Shown here: positions 31,745 to 39,605 of the stretch, one piece after another
Position numbering within the stretch: the first letter of the stretch is position 1
How the letters are laid out: each line of letters opens with the position of its first letter
From: Acinetobacter sp. XS-4
GTDB lineage: Bacteria > Pseudomonadota > Gammaproteobacteria > Pseudomonadales > Moraxellaceae
Reading direction: 5' to 3'
DNA length: 64,000 nt
NCBI RefSeq assembly: GCF_023920705.1
Contig: NZ_CP094657.1
Span: forward strand, 3,472,001-3,536,000
Position numbers and translations under genes: made by a program
Notes under the pieces: generated by a model
Seen by the model: the letters and a program-made list of their open reading frames with translations, nothing else
Told to the model about the DNA's origin: nothing
The model's database searches: none

Positions 31745-31774
31745 CAGTAAAAATCCACACAAGTTGTTCTTCAT
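31745..31774 (-). other. 16S processing stem, 5' arm
   Basis: Partner of 30029-30058 in the 16S leader; the shared core is ATGAAGAACAACTTGT followed by GTGGATT. Confidence 0.8.
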
Positions 31775-31825
31775 AATTTCTTAATGATCTTCTTCCTGGT
31801 TCGTCACCAGCAAGCTAGGTCGGCT

Positions 31826-31853
31826 ATATTACTCTCAATCTCTTAAAAGTCAA
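31826..31853 (-). promoter_or_regulatory. rrn promoter P2
   Basis: Minus strand: TTGACT (31848-31853), 16 bp, TAATAT (31826-31831). It lies downstream of P1, about 210 bp before 16S. Confidence 0.65.
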
Positions 31854-31988
31854 CAGGTAATTTCGATATTTTTAAAACTTATTCTCAAAACCAACTTCTC
31901 TTCAAATTCACTACCTAAAGTAATCAACTTAATTCCAAGTAACTGTTTTTCAACAAGTTCTTATCTGCATCACCGCCGATGGATGTGC

Positions 31989-32016
31989 ATTATAGACCAT
32001 TAAATCTCATTGGCAA
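31989..32016 (-). promoter_or_regulatory. rrn promoter P1
   Basis: Minus strand: TTGCCA (32011-32016), 16 bp, perfect TATAAT (31989-31994), followed by GCACATCC. It lies about 375 bp before 16S. The region upstream is very AT-rich, as for UP elements. Confidence 0.75.
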
Positions 32017-32186
32017 CCCCTTTTTTAATTTAATATTATCGTATGCTTATTTTTTAGCCTTTTTAGCATTTTATCTATATTATTTGATCAATTTTACATT
32101 GATAATAGGTTATCAATTTTATATTAAAGCATATCTCCATCCAACTGCACATTAAGTATTAGCCTGGCTGGTGGTTAAGGAATTAT

Positions 32187-33065
32187 ATGAATTATTCTAA
32201 TTTAATTTTACTAAGCATGTTATCTGTAGGTGTTTGCACTTCTATATACGCTCAAGAAAACATGACAAGTGAATCTACTAATGTTAGTTCATTAGAAGAA
32301 ACAGGGCCAAACCATCCCCGTTCACAAATTATTAAAGATTTAAAAAATATTAAAGTTAAAGATCTAAAAATTAATGCAAATGCAGCACAACCAGATTTAG
32401 TTAAAGATCCTTTGCAGTCATTGAACCGTCCAATTTATTCGTTTAATGATATGTTGGACCGCAATTTTTTACGTCCAGTTGCCGTTCAATATAGAGAAAA
32501 GACCCCAGAAGATGTTCAAGGCTCTTATCGTCAGTTTCGTAAAAATCTTGGTGAACCATGGAATGCAGTTAATCAGCTCATTCAAGGAAGACCAAGCCGC
32601 GCAGCAAAGACTTTAGGTCGATTTACGATTAACACTCTAACTACTCTTGGTTTGGCAGATCCAGCCAGTCGCTTAGGCTTACCGCCAGAAGAAGAAAGCT
32701 TCGGTGTAACATTAGGGTACTATGGCGTTCCTTCCGGCCCATTTCTTATGTTGCCTTTTTTTGGTCCAAGTACCTTACGTGATGGTTTTGGTTTAGCAGT
32801 AGATGCTCAAGCTCGTCCTCAAAAATATATTATGGATGATCAAGAAGGTCTTTATTGGTCGAGTAACCTATTACAAGCTGTTGATACACGCGCTCAATAT
32901 CTAGATTTAGATCAAACCTTACAGGGTGATCAATATGCCATGATTCGAGACTTATATCTCCAGCGTAAAGCATTCCAGATTGCCGAGAAAAAGGGCAACT
33001 CAGCTGATGTGTCTTTCATTGATGATGACTCAGAAGATACACCAGATGAGAATCCAAACCCTTAA
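32187..33065 (+). CDS. mlaA: MlaA/VacJ outer-membrane lipid-asymmetry protein
   Basis: 292 residues with the VacJ core: DPLQSLNRPIYSFNDMLDRNFLRPVA (about 73-98), LGEPWNAVNQLIQG, LGRFTINTLTTLGLADPA, SFGVTLGYYGVPSGPF(L)MLPFFGPST. MlaA removes misplaced phospholipid from the outer leaflet with an OmpC-type porin and hands it to MlaC. The N-terminus is a signal sequence, but the only Cys (residue 17, context VGVC) lacks Ala/Gly/Ser at -1, so lipidation is doubtful; cleavage near IYA-Q by signal peptidase I looks better. An Asp/Glu-rich tail ends the protein. Divergent from the rrn operon. Confidence 0.92.
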   Translation: MNYSNLILLSMLSVGVCTSIYAQENMTSESTNVSSLEETGPNHPRSQIIKDLKNIKVKDLKINANAAQPDLVKDPLQSLNRPIYSFNDMLDRNFLRPVAVQYREKTPEDVQGSYRQFRKNLGEPWNAVNQLIQGRPSRAAKTLGRFTINTLTTLGLADPASRLGLPPEEESFGVTLGYYGVPSGPFLMLPFFGPSTLRDGFGLAVDAQARPQKYIMDDQEGLYWSSNLLQAVDTRAQYLDLDQTLQGDQYAMIRDLYLQRKAFQIAEKKGNSADVSFIDDDSEDTPDENPNP

Positions 33066-33074
33066 GGTGAAATA

Positions 33075-33110
33075 AAGGTATTGCTTGGATTGAGAGTTCG
33101 GCAATACCTT
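33075..33110 (+). terminator. Hairpin after mlaA
   Basis: AAGGTATTGC (33075-33084) and GCAATACCTT (33101-33110) form a perfect 10-bp stem with a 16-nt loop, 9 nt after the mlaA stop. The following GATTTTGAT is only a weak U-tract, so termination may be partial. Confidence 0.5.
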
Positions 33111-33174
33111 GATTTTGATCATACATACTCTATGATGAATAAAGTGATCATATAAAAGGACTACCATATCTTCT

Positions 33175-34143
33175 ATGTATTTTATTAAACCGACACGCTC
33201 TATCCCTTATTTAGAGCAAGCTTTGGATAAACTGCCAGGCTTACAAGTCATTAACATAGATGATTTAGATTTATATGATCCAACCATCATCGCAATTGCA
33301 GATGTACAAGATTTCCTAACTTATAAGTGGAATTTACCCACTGTGGTCATTGCTTTTGAACACGAAGGTGCTGCTTTAGCGCATGCATGGGAAGCAGGTG
33401 CTCTTGCAGGCTGGGTGTGGAATCAGTTACCTAGTGATTTAAATAAAGCCCTATCAAGAATTGATGCTCAATATAAGCGTAACCAAGATAGTCGTGATTT
33501 ACCTTCAGCTGCTGAACTGCAAAAACGATTATTGCCTAATCCAATTGATTTATTAAATTATGAAGTCGAAACTTTCTTTCAGCCTTCAGCTTATCTTTCC
33601 GGTGATTGGTACGATTATTGGAAATTAAATGATAAAGAAGTTTTATTCTATCTTGCTGATGTTTCAGGTCATGGTGTAACCAGTAGTTTATTAACATCAT
33701 GGATGGCAGCATTTCATGGTCGTTCTAAAACTCCAAGACAATTAATAAAAAAATTAAACGGAATGTTAGTTCAAGAGAATATCGAAAAGCACATTACGAT
33801 TGTGGTGGGTATTTTAAACCTTGAAACACATACTCTTCGCTGGTCAAGTGCTGGGCACTACCCTCCTCCTATCATTTTTGAGCCTAATCAGGCACCAAAA
33901 ATTCTAACAACGAGCAGTTTCCCACTAGGTTTAACTGACGAACTCGAAGTTGAAGAGCATGTTTGTACATTAAATAGACAAGCTCGCTTCATTGTTTGCT
34001 CGGACGGGGCCCTCGAACCTTTTGATGGCGGTTTAAACGATCAGTTCCAACAATTGGTCCATCATTTGCAAAATCAATCATTTCAAGCACCCGATCATGT
34101 GGCTGACGATATTGCCATCTTCAGTCTTTGTCGAATGAATTAA
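33175..34143 (+). CDS. gigA: GigA, RsbU/SpoIIE-type PP2C serine phosphatase
   Basis: 322 residues. Residues 1-105 resemble a degenerate receiver-like domain, a short linker helix follows (SAAELQKRLLPNP), and residues 130-322 are a SpoIIE phosphatase: YLSGDWYDYW, YLADVSGHGVTSSLLTSW, WSSAGHYPP, FIVCSDGALE, with metal-binding Asp residues in place. This matches GigA of A. baumannii, which with GigB controls stress resistance and virulence by dephosphorylating a STAS-domain antagonist, in contact with the nitrogen PTS. gigB follows directly. No anti-sigma kinase gene lies nearby. Confidence 0.85.
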   Translation: MYFIKPTRSIPYLEQALDKLPGLQVINIDDLDLYDPTIIAIADVQDFLTYKWNLPTVVIAFEHEGAALAHAWEAGALAGWVWNQLPSDLNKALSRIDAQYKRNQDSRDLPSAAELQKRLLPNPIDLLNYEVETFFQPSAYLSGDWYDYWKLNDKEVLFYLADVSGHGVTSSLLTSWMAAFHGRSKTPRQLIKKLNGMLVQENIEKHITIVVGILNLETHTLRWSSAGHYPPPIIFEPNQAPKILTTSSFPLGLTDELEVEEHVCTLNRQARFIVCSDGALEPFDGGLNDQFQQLVHHLQNQSFQAPDHVADDIAIFSLCRMN

Positions 34144-34245
34144 TTTACGAATCAATTAATTACATAATATACGACTTAAGGACTCTTGAGTCTGAGATGG
34201 CACTATGTGATAATTTTTCTATCCTTCTCTGAAAATGGCATTTAT

Positions 34246-34767
34246 ATGTCAACAGGTCATGTTGAATATGCAAGTTTAAATGGAACGCATATTTTCAAAC
34301 TTATTGGTGAAGTGCGAGCCCATTCTTGTATAAGTCTAGACAAACTTTTAAACAGAATTGAACAGCAAGAGAATGTTGTAGGTGCAATCGTTGATTTAAC
34401 CCAAACAACATTTATTGATAGTACTGTATTAGGCATTCTAGCTAAGCTAGGCTTAAAGCTGAAACAAACTCATCATATTCAAGCTGTAATGCTATCTACC
34501 AATCCAGATATCACAACCTTAGCCAACAGTATGGGGCTAGGGCAGGTTTTTGTCATTTTGAATTATTGTGGTGATCCTAATGTTTGCACGTTAACGTTAA
34601 CAGATGAACAAATCACTCATAATGCGATGCTAAGAACTGTTCTGGATGCACATAAGACATTGATGAAACTCAATGCAAACAATCAGAATATGTTTGAGCC
34701 ACTTGTGAAGCAGTTACAGAAAGAACAAGATACGCTTGAACAGGTATCAGACAAGCAAAATGCCTGA
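34246..34767 (+). CDS. gigB: GigB, STAS-domain anti-sigma factor antagonist
   Basis: 173 residues from the ATG at 34246; an upstream in-frame TTG at 34186 would add a non-conserved segment. The STAS domain (about 5-105) has the phospho-acceptor Ser59 in FIDSTVLGIL. The C-terminal 60 residues are helical and hydrophilic (LVKQLQKEQDTLEQV), longer than minimal SpoIIAA-type proteins. GigB is the substrate of GigA. It is 102 nt after gigA and 26 nt before the amidase gene, which suggests one transcription unit. Confidence 0.85.
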   Translation: MSTGHVEYASLNGTHIFKLIGEVRAHSCISLDKLLNRIEQQENVVGAIVDLTQTTFIDSTVLGILAKLGLKLKQTHHIQAVMLSTNPDITTLANSMGLGQVFVILNYCGDPNVCTLTLTDEQITHNAMLRTVLDAHKTLMKLNANNQNMFEPLVKQLQKEQDTLEQVSDKQNA

Positions 34768-34793
34768 TTTTCACCATTAAGCCGGATTAGAAT

Positions 34794-35618
34794 ATGACCC
34801 TCGTTTCTGTTGCTCAAATGAACTCTCAAGATGATATTGAAAATAATTTTCAAGTCATTGAGTCTTTGATTCAGCAGAGCAAGGCGCAAAATGCCAGTTT
34901 GATTGTTTTCCCCGAAAACTTTGTATGTTTTGCTGCTGGAAAACAACGTGAAACCGCTGAGCAATTTGAATCTATTCAACAAAGGCTTGAGAAATTAGCA
35001 CATCAATATCAAATCTGGATTGTGGCTGGCACCTTGCCCTGCCCATTTCGTCCAGATGGATCCACTATTCAAGATGGTCGCGTCAGAACTGTTAGCCTCT
35101 GTATTAGCCCTGAGCGTACAGAAGCGCGTTATGACAAGATCCATTTATTTGATGTACAAGTCGGTGATGCTGTTGGTGGTTATCAGGAGTCTCGTTTCTT
35201 TGAACCGGGAACAGACGTAGTAGTCACATCTACTCCTTTTGGCAATATTGGCTTAATGGTATGTTATGACTTGCGTTTTCCAGAGCTTGCTCTAACGTTA
35301 AGACAACAAGGCGCTCATATTCTTACTGCCCCTGCTGCATTTACCTACACAACTGGACAAATGCACTGGCAGCTTTTGCTACAGGCTCGAGCAATGGATA
35401 GCCAATGTTATGTTTTAGGTGCAGCACAACAGGGCTGGCATGGTGAAAAACGACAAACCTGGGGACACTCTGGGGCAACAGATAGTCGTGGTCAAATTTT
35501 AAGTATGATTGAAAATGAAGGAAATGGTTTAATCACTGTACCCTTTGATTTAACAGCACAAGATCTCGTCCGCTCTTCAATGCCTCTAATGACACACCGT
35601 AAATTAATTCACTATTAA
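34794..35618 (+). CDS. Nitrilase-family amidase (Nit1/Nit2-like)
   Basis: 274 residues with the carbon-nitrogen hydrolase triad Glu41 (FPENF), Lys115 (RYDKIHLFD) and Cys157 (MVCYDLRFPE). The motifs around the triad (DKIHLFDVQ, CYDLRFPEL, ARAMDSQCY) are those of the Nit subfamily, which includes deaminated-glutathione amidase, a metabolite repair enzyme. Cytoplasmic. It follows gigB by 26 nt and precedes a small secreted-protein gene by 14 nt. A functional link to GigAB is not apparent. Confidence 0.88.
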   Translation: MTLVSVAQMNSQDDIENNFQVIESLIQQSKAQNASLIVFPENFVCFAAGKQRETAEQFESIQQRLEKLAHQYQIWIVAGTLPCPFRPDGSTIQDGRVRTVSLCISPERTEARYDKIHLFDVQVGDAVGGYQESRFFEPGTDVVVTSTPFGNIGLMVCYDLRFPELALTLRQQGAHILTAPAAFTYTTGQMHWQLLLQARAMDSQCYVLGAAQQGWHGEKRQTWGHSGATDSRGQILSMIENEGNGLITVPFDLTAQDLVRSSMPLMTHRKLIHY

Positions 35619-35632
35619 AAGTTTAATTATTC

Positions 35633-36007
35633 ATGTGGAAATACTTATTTAGCTTTTTTTGCTTGGGGGCAAATATCCATTGTTATGCTGAGTTTGGTAC
35701 AACAAATCATTTCGTTTCACCAACGGCGCAGCTCAAATCAGATATTCTTCCCTCTACCCCTAAAGATATTCCTTTGCCTGCATTTGGCCAGAGAATAATT
35801 GGATGGGGAACGGGCGCAGAAGGTGCAAGACAACGTTTAGAAAATATTCAGCCAGCAGATGTTTCTATGATTAAAAAACAAGGAACAACGCTTGAAATGA
35901 TTACTGCTTGGCAAGATTTTTATGAACAAGAGCAACAACGTAGCGTAAATAATCCGACCGCTAAATATCGTGCACGTTTAATGAAGAAAATTGCAGATCT
36001 GTGGTAG
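35633..36007 (+). CDS. Small secreted protein, possibly DUF4951
   Basis: 124 residues. An N-terminal signal peptide (hydrophobic residues 4-15, cleavage near CYA-E at 19) is followed by a short domain with FGQRIIGWGTGAEGARQRLENI, then a helical, charged C-terminus (WQDFYEQEQQR ... YRARLMKKIADLW). The GWGTG segment reminds me of the DUF4951 family; this is from memory and not certain. It starts 14 nt after the amidase stop, so it is probably cotranscribed. Function unknown. Confidence 0.65.
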   Translation: MWKYLFSFFCLGANIHCYAEFGTTNHFVSPTAQLKSDILPSTPKDIPLPAFGQRIIGWGTGAEGARQRLENIQPADVSMIKKQGTTLEMITAWQDFYEQEQQRSVNNPTAKYRARLMKKIADLW

Positions 36008-36130
36008 ACAGTTTTATCTAAAATATTTTTATCTTATGGAATAATTGATGTAATTATTCCATTTTTTATGTCTCTTAATTTACTTTATTCATAACCTATT
36101 CTTATGAACATTTAAGAAACTGAATAGAAC

Positions 36131-36140
36131 ACGATATACT
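36131..36140. promoter_or_regulatory. Candidate OhrR site upstream of ohrR
   Basis: ACGATATACT here matches ACGATATATT at 36659-36668 upstream of ohr in nine of ten bases. A motif shared by the two genes of an OhrR/Ohr pair is a natural operator candidate. Confidence 0.35.
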
Positions 36141-36172
36141 ACAAAAGCAATATGAGTTTCTTTGAGGAATAT

Positions 36173-36610
36173 ATGGACCAAGACTGTCAAAACTTAAAGC
36201 TTGAGAATCAACTATGTTTCCTCGTCTATTCAACAAATTTAGCTCTTAATCAGCTCTACCGAAAACTTTTAACACCTTTGGGTATTACTTATCCTCAATA
36301 TCTGGTGATGTTAGTTTTGTGGGAACAGGATGAAGTGACTGTTTCAGAAATTGGCACCAAGCTTTTTTTAGAATCATCCACCCTCACCCCTATTTTGAAA
36401 AAATTAGAAGCCCTACACTTTCTTCATCGCACCCGCTCAACGCAAGACGAACGCCAAGTTATTATTACGCTTAGCGATGAAGGGAAAAAATTAAAAGATC
36501 AGGCAATGAATATTCCAGCCGAAGTATTAGAGGCAAGTTCATGCGATATGACAACGCTACTGGACCTAAAAGATCAACTTACCAAACTCCGCACAAACCT
36601 AGTTAAATAA
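36173..36610 (+). CDS. ohrR: OhrR, MarR-family organic peroxide sensor
   Basis: 145 residues from the ATG at 36173, which has GAGGA 6 nt upstream; an ATG seven codons earlier precedes this site. A MarR winged-helix fold: ITYPQYLVMLVLWEQDEVTVSEIGTKLFLESSTLTPILKKLE, then the wing (RSTQDERQVIITLS). The peroxide-sensing Cys15 is present in ENQLCFLVYS. Oxidation of this Cys releases the repressor from the ohr promoter. The target gene ohr follows 88 nt downstream on the same strand with its own operator candidate. Confidence 0.9.
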   Translation: MDQDCQNLKLENQLCFLVYSTNLALNQLYRKLLTPLGITYPQYLVMLVLWEQDEVTVSEIGTKLFLESSTLTPILKKLEALHFLHRTRSTQDERQVIITLSDEGKKLKDQAMNIPAEVLEASSCDMTTLLDLKDQLTKLRTNLVK

Positions 36611-36658
36611 ACAGCAATTTTTTCAAAAAATATACTTGTCAAAATAATTAAGTCGTGT

Positions 36659-36668
36659 ACGATATATT
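36659..36668. promoter_or_regulatory. Candidate OhrR site and promoter upstream of ohr
   Basis: ACGATATATT lies 31 bp before the ohr ATG, inside the small inverted repeat TCGT-GT-ACGA. TTGTCA at 36637-36642 may be the -35 element, but the spacing to an AT-rich -10 is not ideal. Confidence 0.35.
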
Positions 36669-36698
36669 TGTATTCAATTTATTTTAGGAATAAAAACG

Positions 36699-37130
36699 AT
36701 GTCATTAGAAAAAGTTGTTTATCGTGCAAAAGCTAAAGCAACCGGTGGTCGTGATGGCCGTGCAACTTCATCAGACGGTGTATTAGATGTACAACTTGGC
36801 GTACCTAAAGAAATGGGTGGCGCTGGTGGTGCTGTAACAAATCCTGAGCAATTATTTGCAGCTGGTTATTCAGCATGCTTTTTAGGAGCTTTAAAATTTG
36901 TTGCAAACCGCGATAAATTCAATATTAGCAAAGATGCTTATGTAGAAGGCGAAGTAGGTATTGGTCCAATTCCTACAGGTTTTAGCATCGAAGTGACTTT
37001 AAATGTTTACTTGGTTGGCATGGACCGTGAAGAAGCTGAAAAATTAGTTGCAGCAGCTCATATTGTTTGTCCATATTCAAATGCAACTCGTAATAATATT
37101 GATGTAACTTTTAATATTGTAACTGAGTAA
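36699..37130 (+). CDS. ohr: Organic hydroperoxide resistance protein
   Basis: 143 residues of the Ohr/OsmC family with both catalytic Cys: Cys60 (YSACFLGAL) and Cys124 (VCPYSNATR), plus Arg18 and Glu50 that bind the peroxidatic thiolate. [14 protein letters not shown] is the Ohr-type signature. It reduces organic and lipid hydroperoxides using lipoylated proteins. Good ribosome binding site (AGGA). Paired with ohrR upstream; ends at the terminator 37143-37174. Confidence 0.96.
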   Translation: MSLEKVVYRAKAKATGGRDGRATSSDGVLDVQLGVPKEMGGAGGAVTNPEQLFAAGYSACFLGALKFVANRDKFNISKDAYVEGEVGIGPIPTGFSIEVTLNVYLVGMDREEAEKLVAAAHIVCPYSNATRNNIDVTFNIVTE

Positions 37131-37142
37131 TTCTTTAAGTTT

Positions 37143-37174
37143 AAAAAATGCCCGAATCTTATCGGGCATTTTTT
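37143..37174. terminator. Bidirectional terminator ohr / gspE
   Basis: AAAAAATGCCCGA (37143-37155) pairs with TCGGGCATTTTTT (37162-37174) around a 6-nt loop. It serves the convergent ohr and gspE genes. Confidence 0.9.
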
Positions 37175-37187
37175 TACATCTTACACA

Positions 37188-38681
37188 TTATGCTTCACTT
37201 GCTTCATTGGTTACTCGAAGCACTTCTTCAAGTGTAGTTTTACCTGAAAGCACCTTACGTAAACCATCATCGCGAATAGAACCAGAGTACTGACGAGCAT
37301 GATTTTCTAATTCAAATTCAGCTGCATTTCCGTGAATCAAACGGCGCATAGGCTCATCAACAGGCACGATTTCATAAATAGCTGTACGTCCATTGAAACC
37401 TAAATGTGAGCAATGATCGCATCCTTTGGCTTCAGGTAACTGCAACAATGGTTCATTATGAATATGTTGAAAAACCTGTTTTTCAAAAGTATCAGCTTCA
37501 CGCCATGTCATACAATGTGGACATAAAGTACGAACCAAACGCTGAGCAATCACCCCAATTAAAGAGCTCGATAATAAAAAGGGTTCAATCCCCATATCTT
37601 TAAGTCGAGTGACCGCACCAATAGCTGTATTGGTATGTAGTGTTGATAAAACCAAATGACCGGTTAACGATGCTTGTACTGCAATTTCAGCCGTTTCCAA
37701 ATCACGAATCTCACCAACCATCACCACATCTGGATCTTGACGCAACATTGCCTTTAAAGCACGAGCAAATGTCATATCCACTTTGGTATTAACTTGTGTC
37801 TGCCCAATACCTTCAAGTTGATATTCAATCGGATCTTCAGCTGTCAAAATGTTACGTGTATTGTCATTTAGATCAGATAAGGCTGCATACAAGGTCGTCG
37901 TTTTCCCCGAGCCTGTAGGCCCTGTGACTAAAATAATTCCATGAGGACGATGTACTAACTGAGTTAGACGCTCATAGTCATTTGCCATTAGACCCAAATG
38001 GATCATATTAAGTCGACCAGCTTGTTTGTCGAGCAAACGCATTACGACCCTTTCACCATGCGAAGATGGTAAAGTCGAAACACGGACATCTACTTCACGA
38101 CCAGCAAGGCGTAAAGAAATACGCCCATCTTGCGGCACACGCTTTTCTGCAATATCGAGTTTTGCCATGACTTTAATACGTGAAACCAGCAACGGCGCCA
38201 ACTCACGGCGCGGCTGTACAACTTCACGTAATTGACCATCTACACGTAATCGTACAGATAATTTCTTTTCAAAAGCTTCAATATGAATATCAGAAGCTCC
38301 TACTCGAATTGCTTCTGAAAGTAGCGCATTAATAAGACGAACAATTGGAGCATCATCTTCTTGGTCCATTAGGTCTTCTGTTTCAGGAACCTGATCGGCC
38401 AAACTTAATAAATCTGGATGATCTTCTAAACCTGCTGCAACTTGTTGTGATTCCCCTGTATCACCTGCATAGCTTGTACTTAAGAGCGTATTAAATTCTT
38501 GTTCAGTACATAATTGGAAGTGAGCTGGCTTACCTAGAATTCGTCTTGCTTCCTGCAATGCAATTTTTTCAGTGTTTTGACGTCTAATAATAAATACTTG
38601 ATCACCGTCATAACGAAATAAAACACCATGACGCTTGGCAAAACTATATGGAACTTGTATTTGTTTCAATATTTGCATCAC
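37188..38681 (-). CDS. gspE: Type II secretion ATPase GspE
   Basis: 497 residues. An N-terminal GspE-type domain (about 1-100, which docks to GspL), then a secretion ATPase with Walker A GPTGSGKTTTLY near 255, the Asp box, Walker B (DPDVVMVGEIRDLETAEIA) and His box. A tetracysteine zinc motif is present (CPHC and CDHC, around 390 and 417), which marks GspE over twitching ATPases. It powers pseudopilus assembly for secretion of lipases and others. No other gsp genes are adjacent, as is usual in Acinetobacter. Start at 38681 or one codon later. Confidence 0.93.
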   Translation of the reverse strand: MMQILKQIQVPYSFAKRHGVLFRYDGDQVFIIRRQNTEKIALQEARRILGKPAHFQLCTEQEFNTLLSTSYAGDTGESQQVAAGLEDHPDLLSLADQVPETEDLMDQEDDAPIVRLINALLSEAIRVGASDIHIEAFEKKLSVRLRVDGQLREVVQPRRELAPLLVSRIKVMAKLDIAEKRVPQDGRISLRLAGREVDVRVSTLPSSHGERVVMRLLDKQAGRLNMIHLGLMANDYERLTQLVHRPHGIILVTGPTGSGKTTTLYAALSDLNDNTRNILTAEDPIEYQLEGIGQTQVNTKVDMTFARALKAMLRQDPDVVMVGEIRDLETAEIAVQASLTGHLVLSTLHTNTAIGAVTRLKDMGIEPFLLSSSLIGVIAQRLVRTLCPHCMTWREADTFEKQVFQHIHNEPLLQLPEAKGCDHCSHLGFNGRTAIYEIVPVDEPMRRLIHGNAAEFELENHARQYSGSIRDDGLRKVLSGKTTLEEVLRVTNEASEA

Positions 38682-38774
38682 AATTTATAATGATGAGTAA
38701 GATGATTTTGAGTGTACTCTAAGCAGATTACAGCGTGAAGTCTGTTTAACAACTCGGTAGAGGAATTTTACGTC

Positions 38775-39596
38775 TTGTTTGAAAATAATGAATATCAGCC
38801 TCGCCCCCAGAATTCCTTAAAATGGTGGGGAGAGCAGCGCTTTGAAATTAATCAGTCTAAAGCATGGCAATTTGGTTCAATGCTTTTTCGTCTAACGCGC
38901 GGTATAAAAGAATGGCGTATCGAATATTATCGCCCATCTCTTCAAGACGATAATGAGCAAGATTGGCACCCAATTGCCGACCCGAATTTTGCCTTTCCAC
39001 ATAATGTTCAAGTAGAACGCTACATGTTTCGGAAAACTAACCCAGAATTTTTACTCATGCCACGTCTGGCAGACCGATCTGTAGTAATTAAACCCGTTGA
39101 TCCTATCTACATTCCGGCAGGTCAACGCGGAACTCTTTATATTAGTACACCACTATGGATTGCAGGTTTAGTTGAAAGTCAGCATGAGCCTTTGTTTGAG
39201 ATTCCTGTGATTCAGCCTAAAGATACATGGTTTGGCCCAAATGCTCAGCAAGGTGAAATTTGTTATGCCACTTCTGTAGATGGGCGTACCGATTTAAACC
39301 TGTTAACACCTCGAGCTTTTCGTGCTGTAACTCCAATTGATTTTCACAACACCAGTAATCATCAATTGCGTTTTGACCGCATGAACGTGCCCGTTACCGC
39401 TCTGCCTCTTTTTTATAGTGAAAGTACCGGTCGTTTATGGACTTCTCAAATTAAAGTTTACTATGAAGGTTCTGATCGTCCTGCACGCATTCGTATTGAA
39501 AATCGTACTCCCCCTCTTGCTGGTGAAGTGACTTATGTTCATCCGCCACGTTCACCTGGTGGTGCATTATTCAATATGTTTGATTCATTCTTTTAA
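38775..39596 (+). CDS. DUF432-family protein
   Basis: 273 residues starting with TTG at 38775, 10 nt after AGAGGA; no ATG fits better. A soluble, beta-rich protein with no signal peptide or membrane segment. It resembles the uncharacterised DUF432 family (RFEINQSKAWQFGSMLFRLTRGIKEWRIEYYRP; RYMFRKTNPEFLLMPRLADRSVVIKP; IPAGQRGTLYISTPLW). The MscS-type channel gene follows 9 nt later, so the two are translationally close and probably partners. A DUF432-MscS association is something I recall from other genomes but cannot check here. Confidence 0.68.
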   Translation: MFENNEYQPRPQNSLKWWGEQRFEINQSKAWQFGSMLFRLTRGIKEWRIEYYRPSLQDDNEQDWHPIADPNFAFPHNVQVERYMFRKTNPEFLLMPRLADRSVVIKPVDPIYIPAGQRGTLYISTPLWIAGLVESQHEPLFEIPVIQPKDTWFGPNAQQGEICYATSVDGRTDLNLLTPRAFRAVTPIDFHNTSNHQLRFDRMNVPVTALPLFYSESTGRLWTSQIKVYYEGSDRPARIRIENRTPPLAGEVTYVHPPRSPGGALFNMFDSFF

Positions 39597-39605
39597 GAGG
39601 TTTAT

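Larger units (their letters stand above)
31614..31988 (-). other. rRNA leader region
   Basis: About 375 nt of transcribed leader between P1 and 16S. It holds promoter P2, the 16S processing 5' arm (31745-31774), repeated CAATCAATCA tracts near 31713-31745, and a 7-bp hairpin GCACCTT/AAGGTGC at 31625-31647 just before 16S. No gene. Confidence 0.7.
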
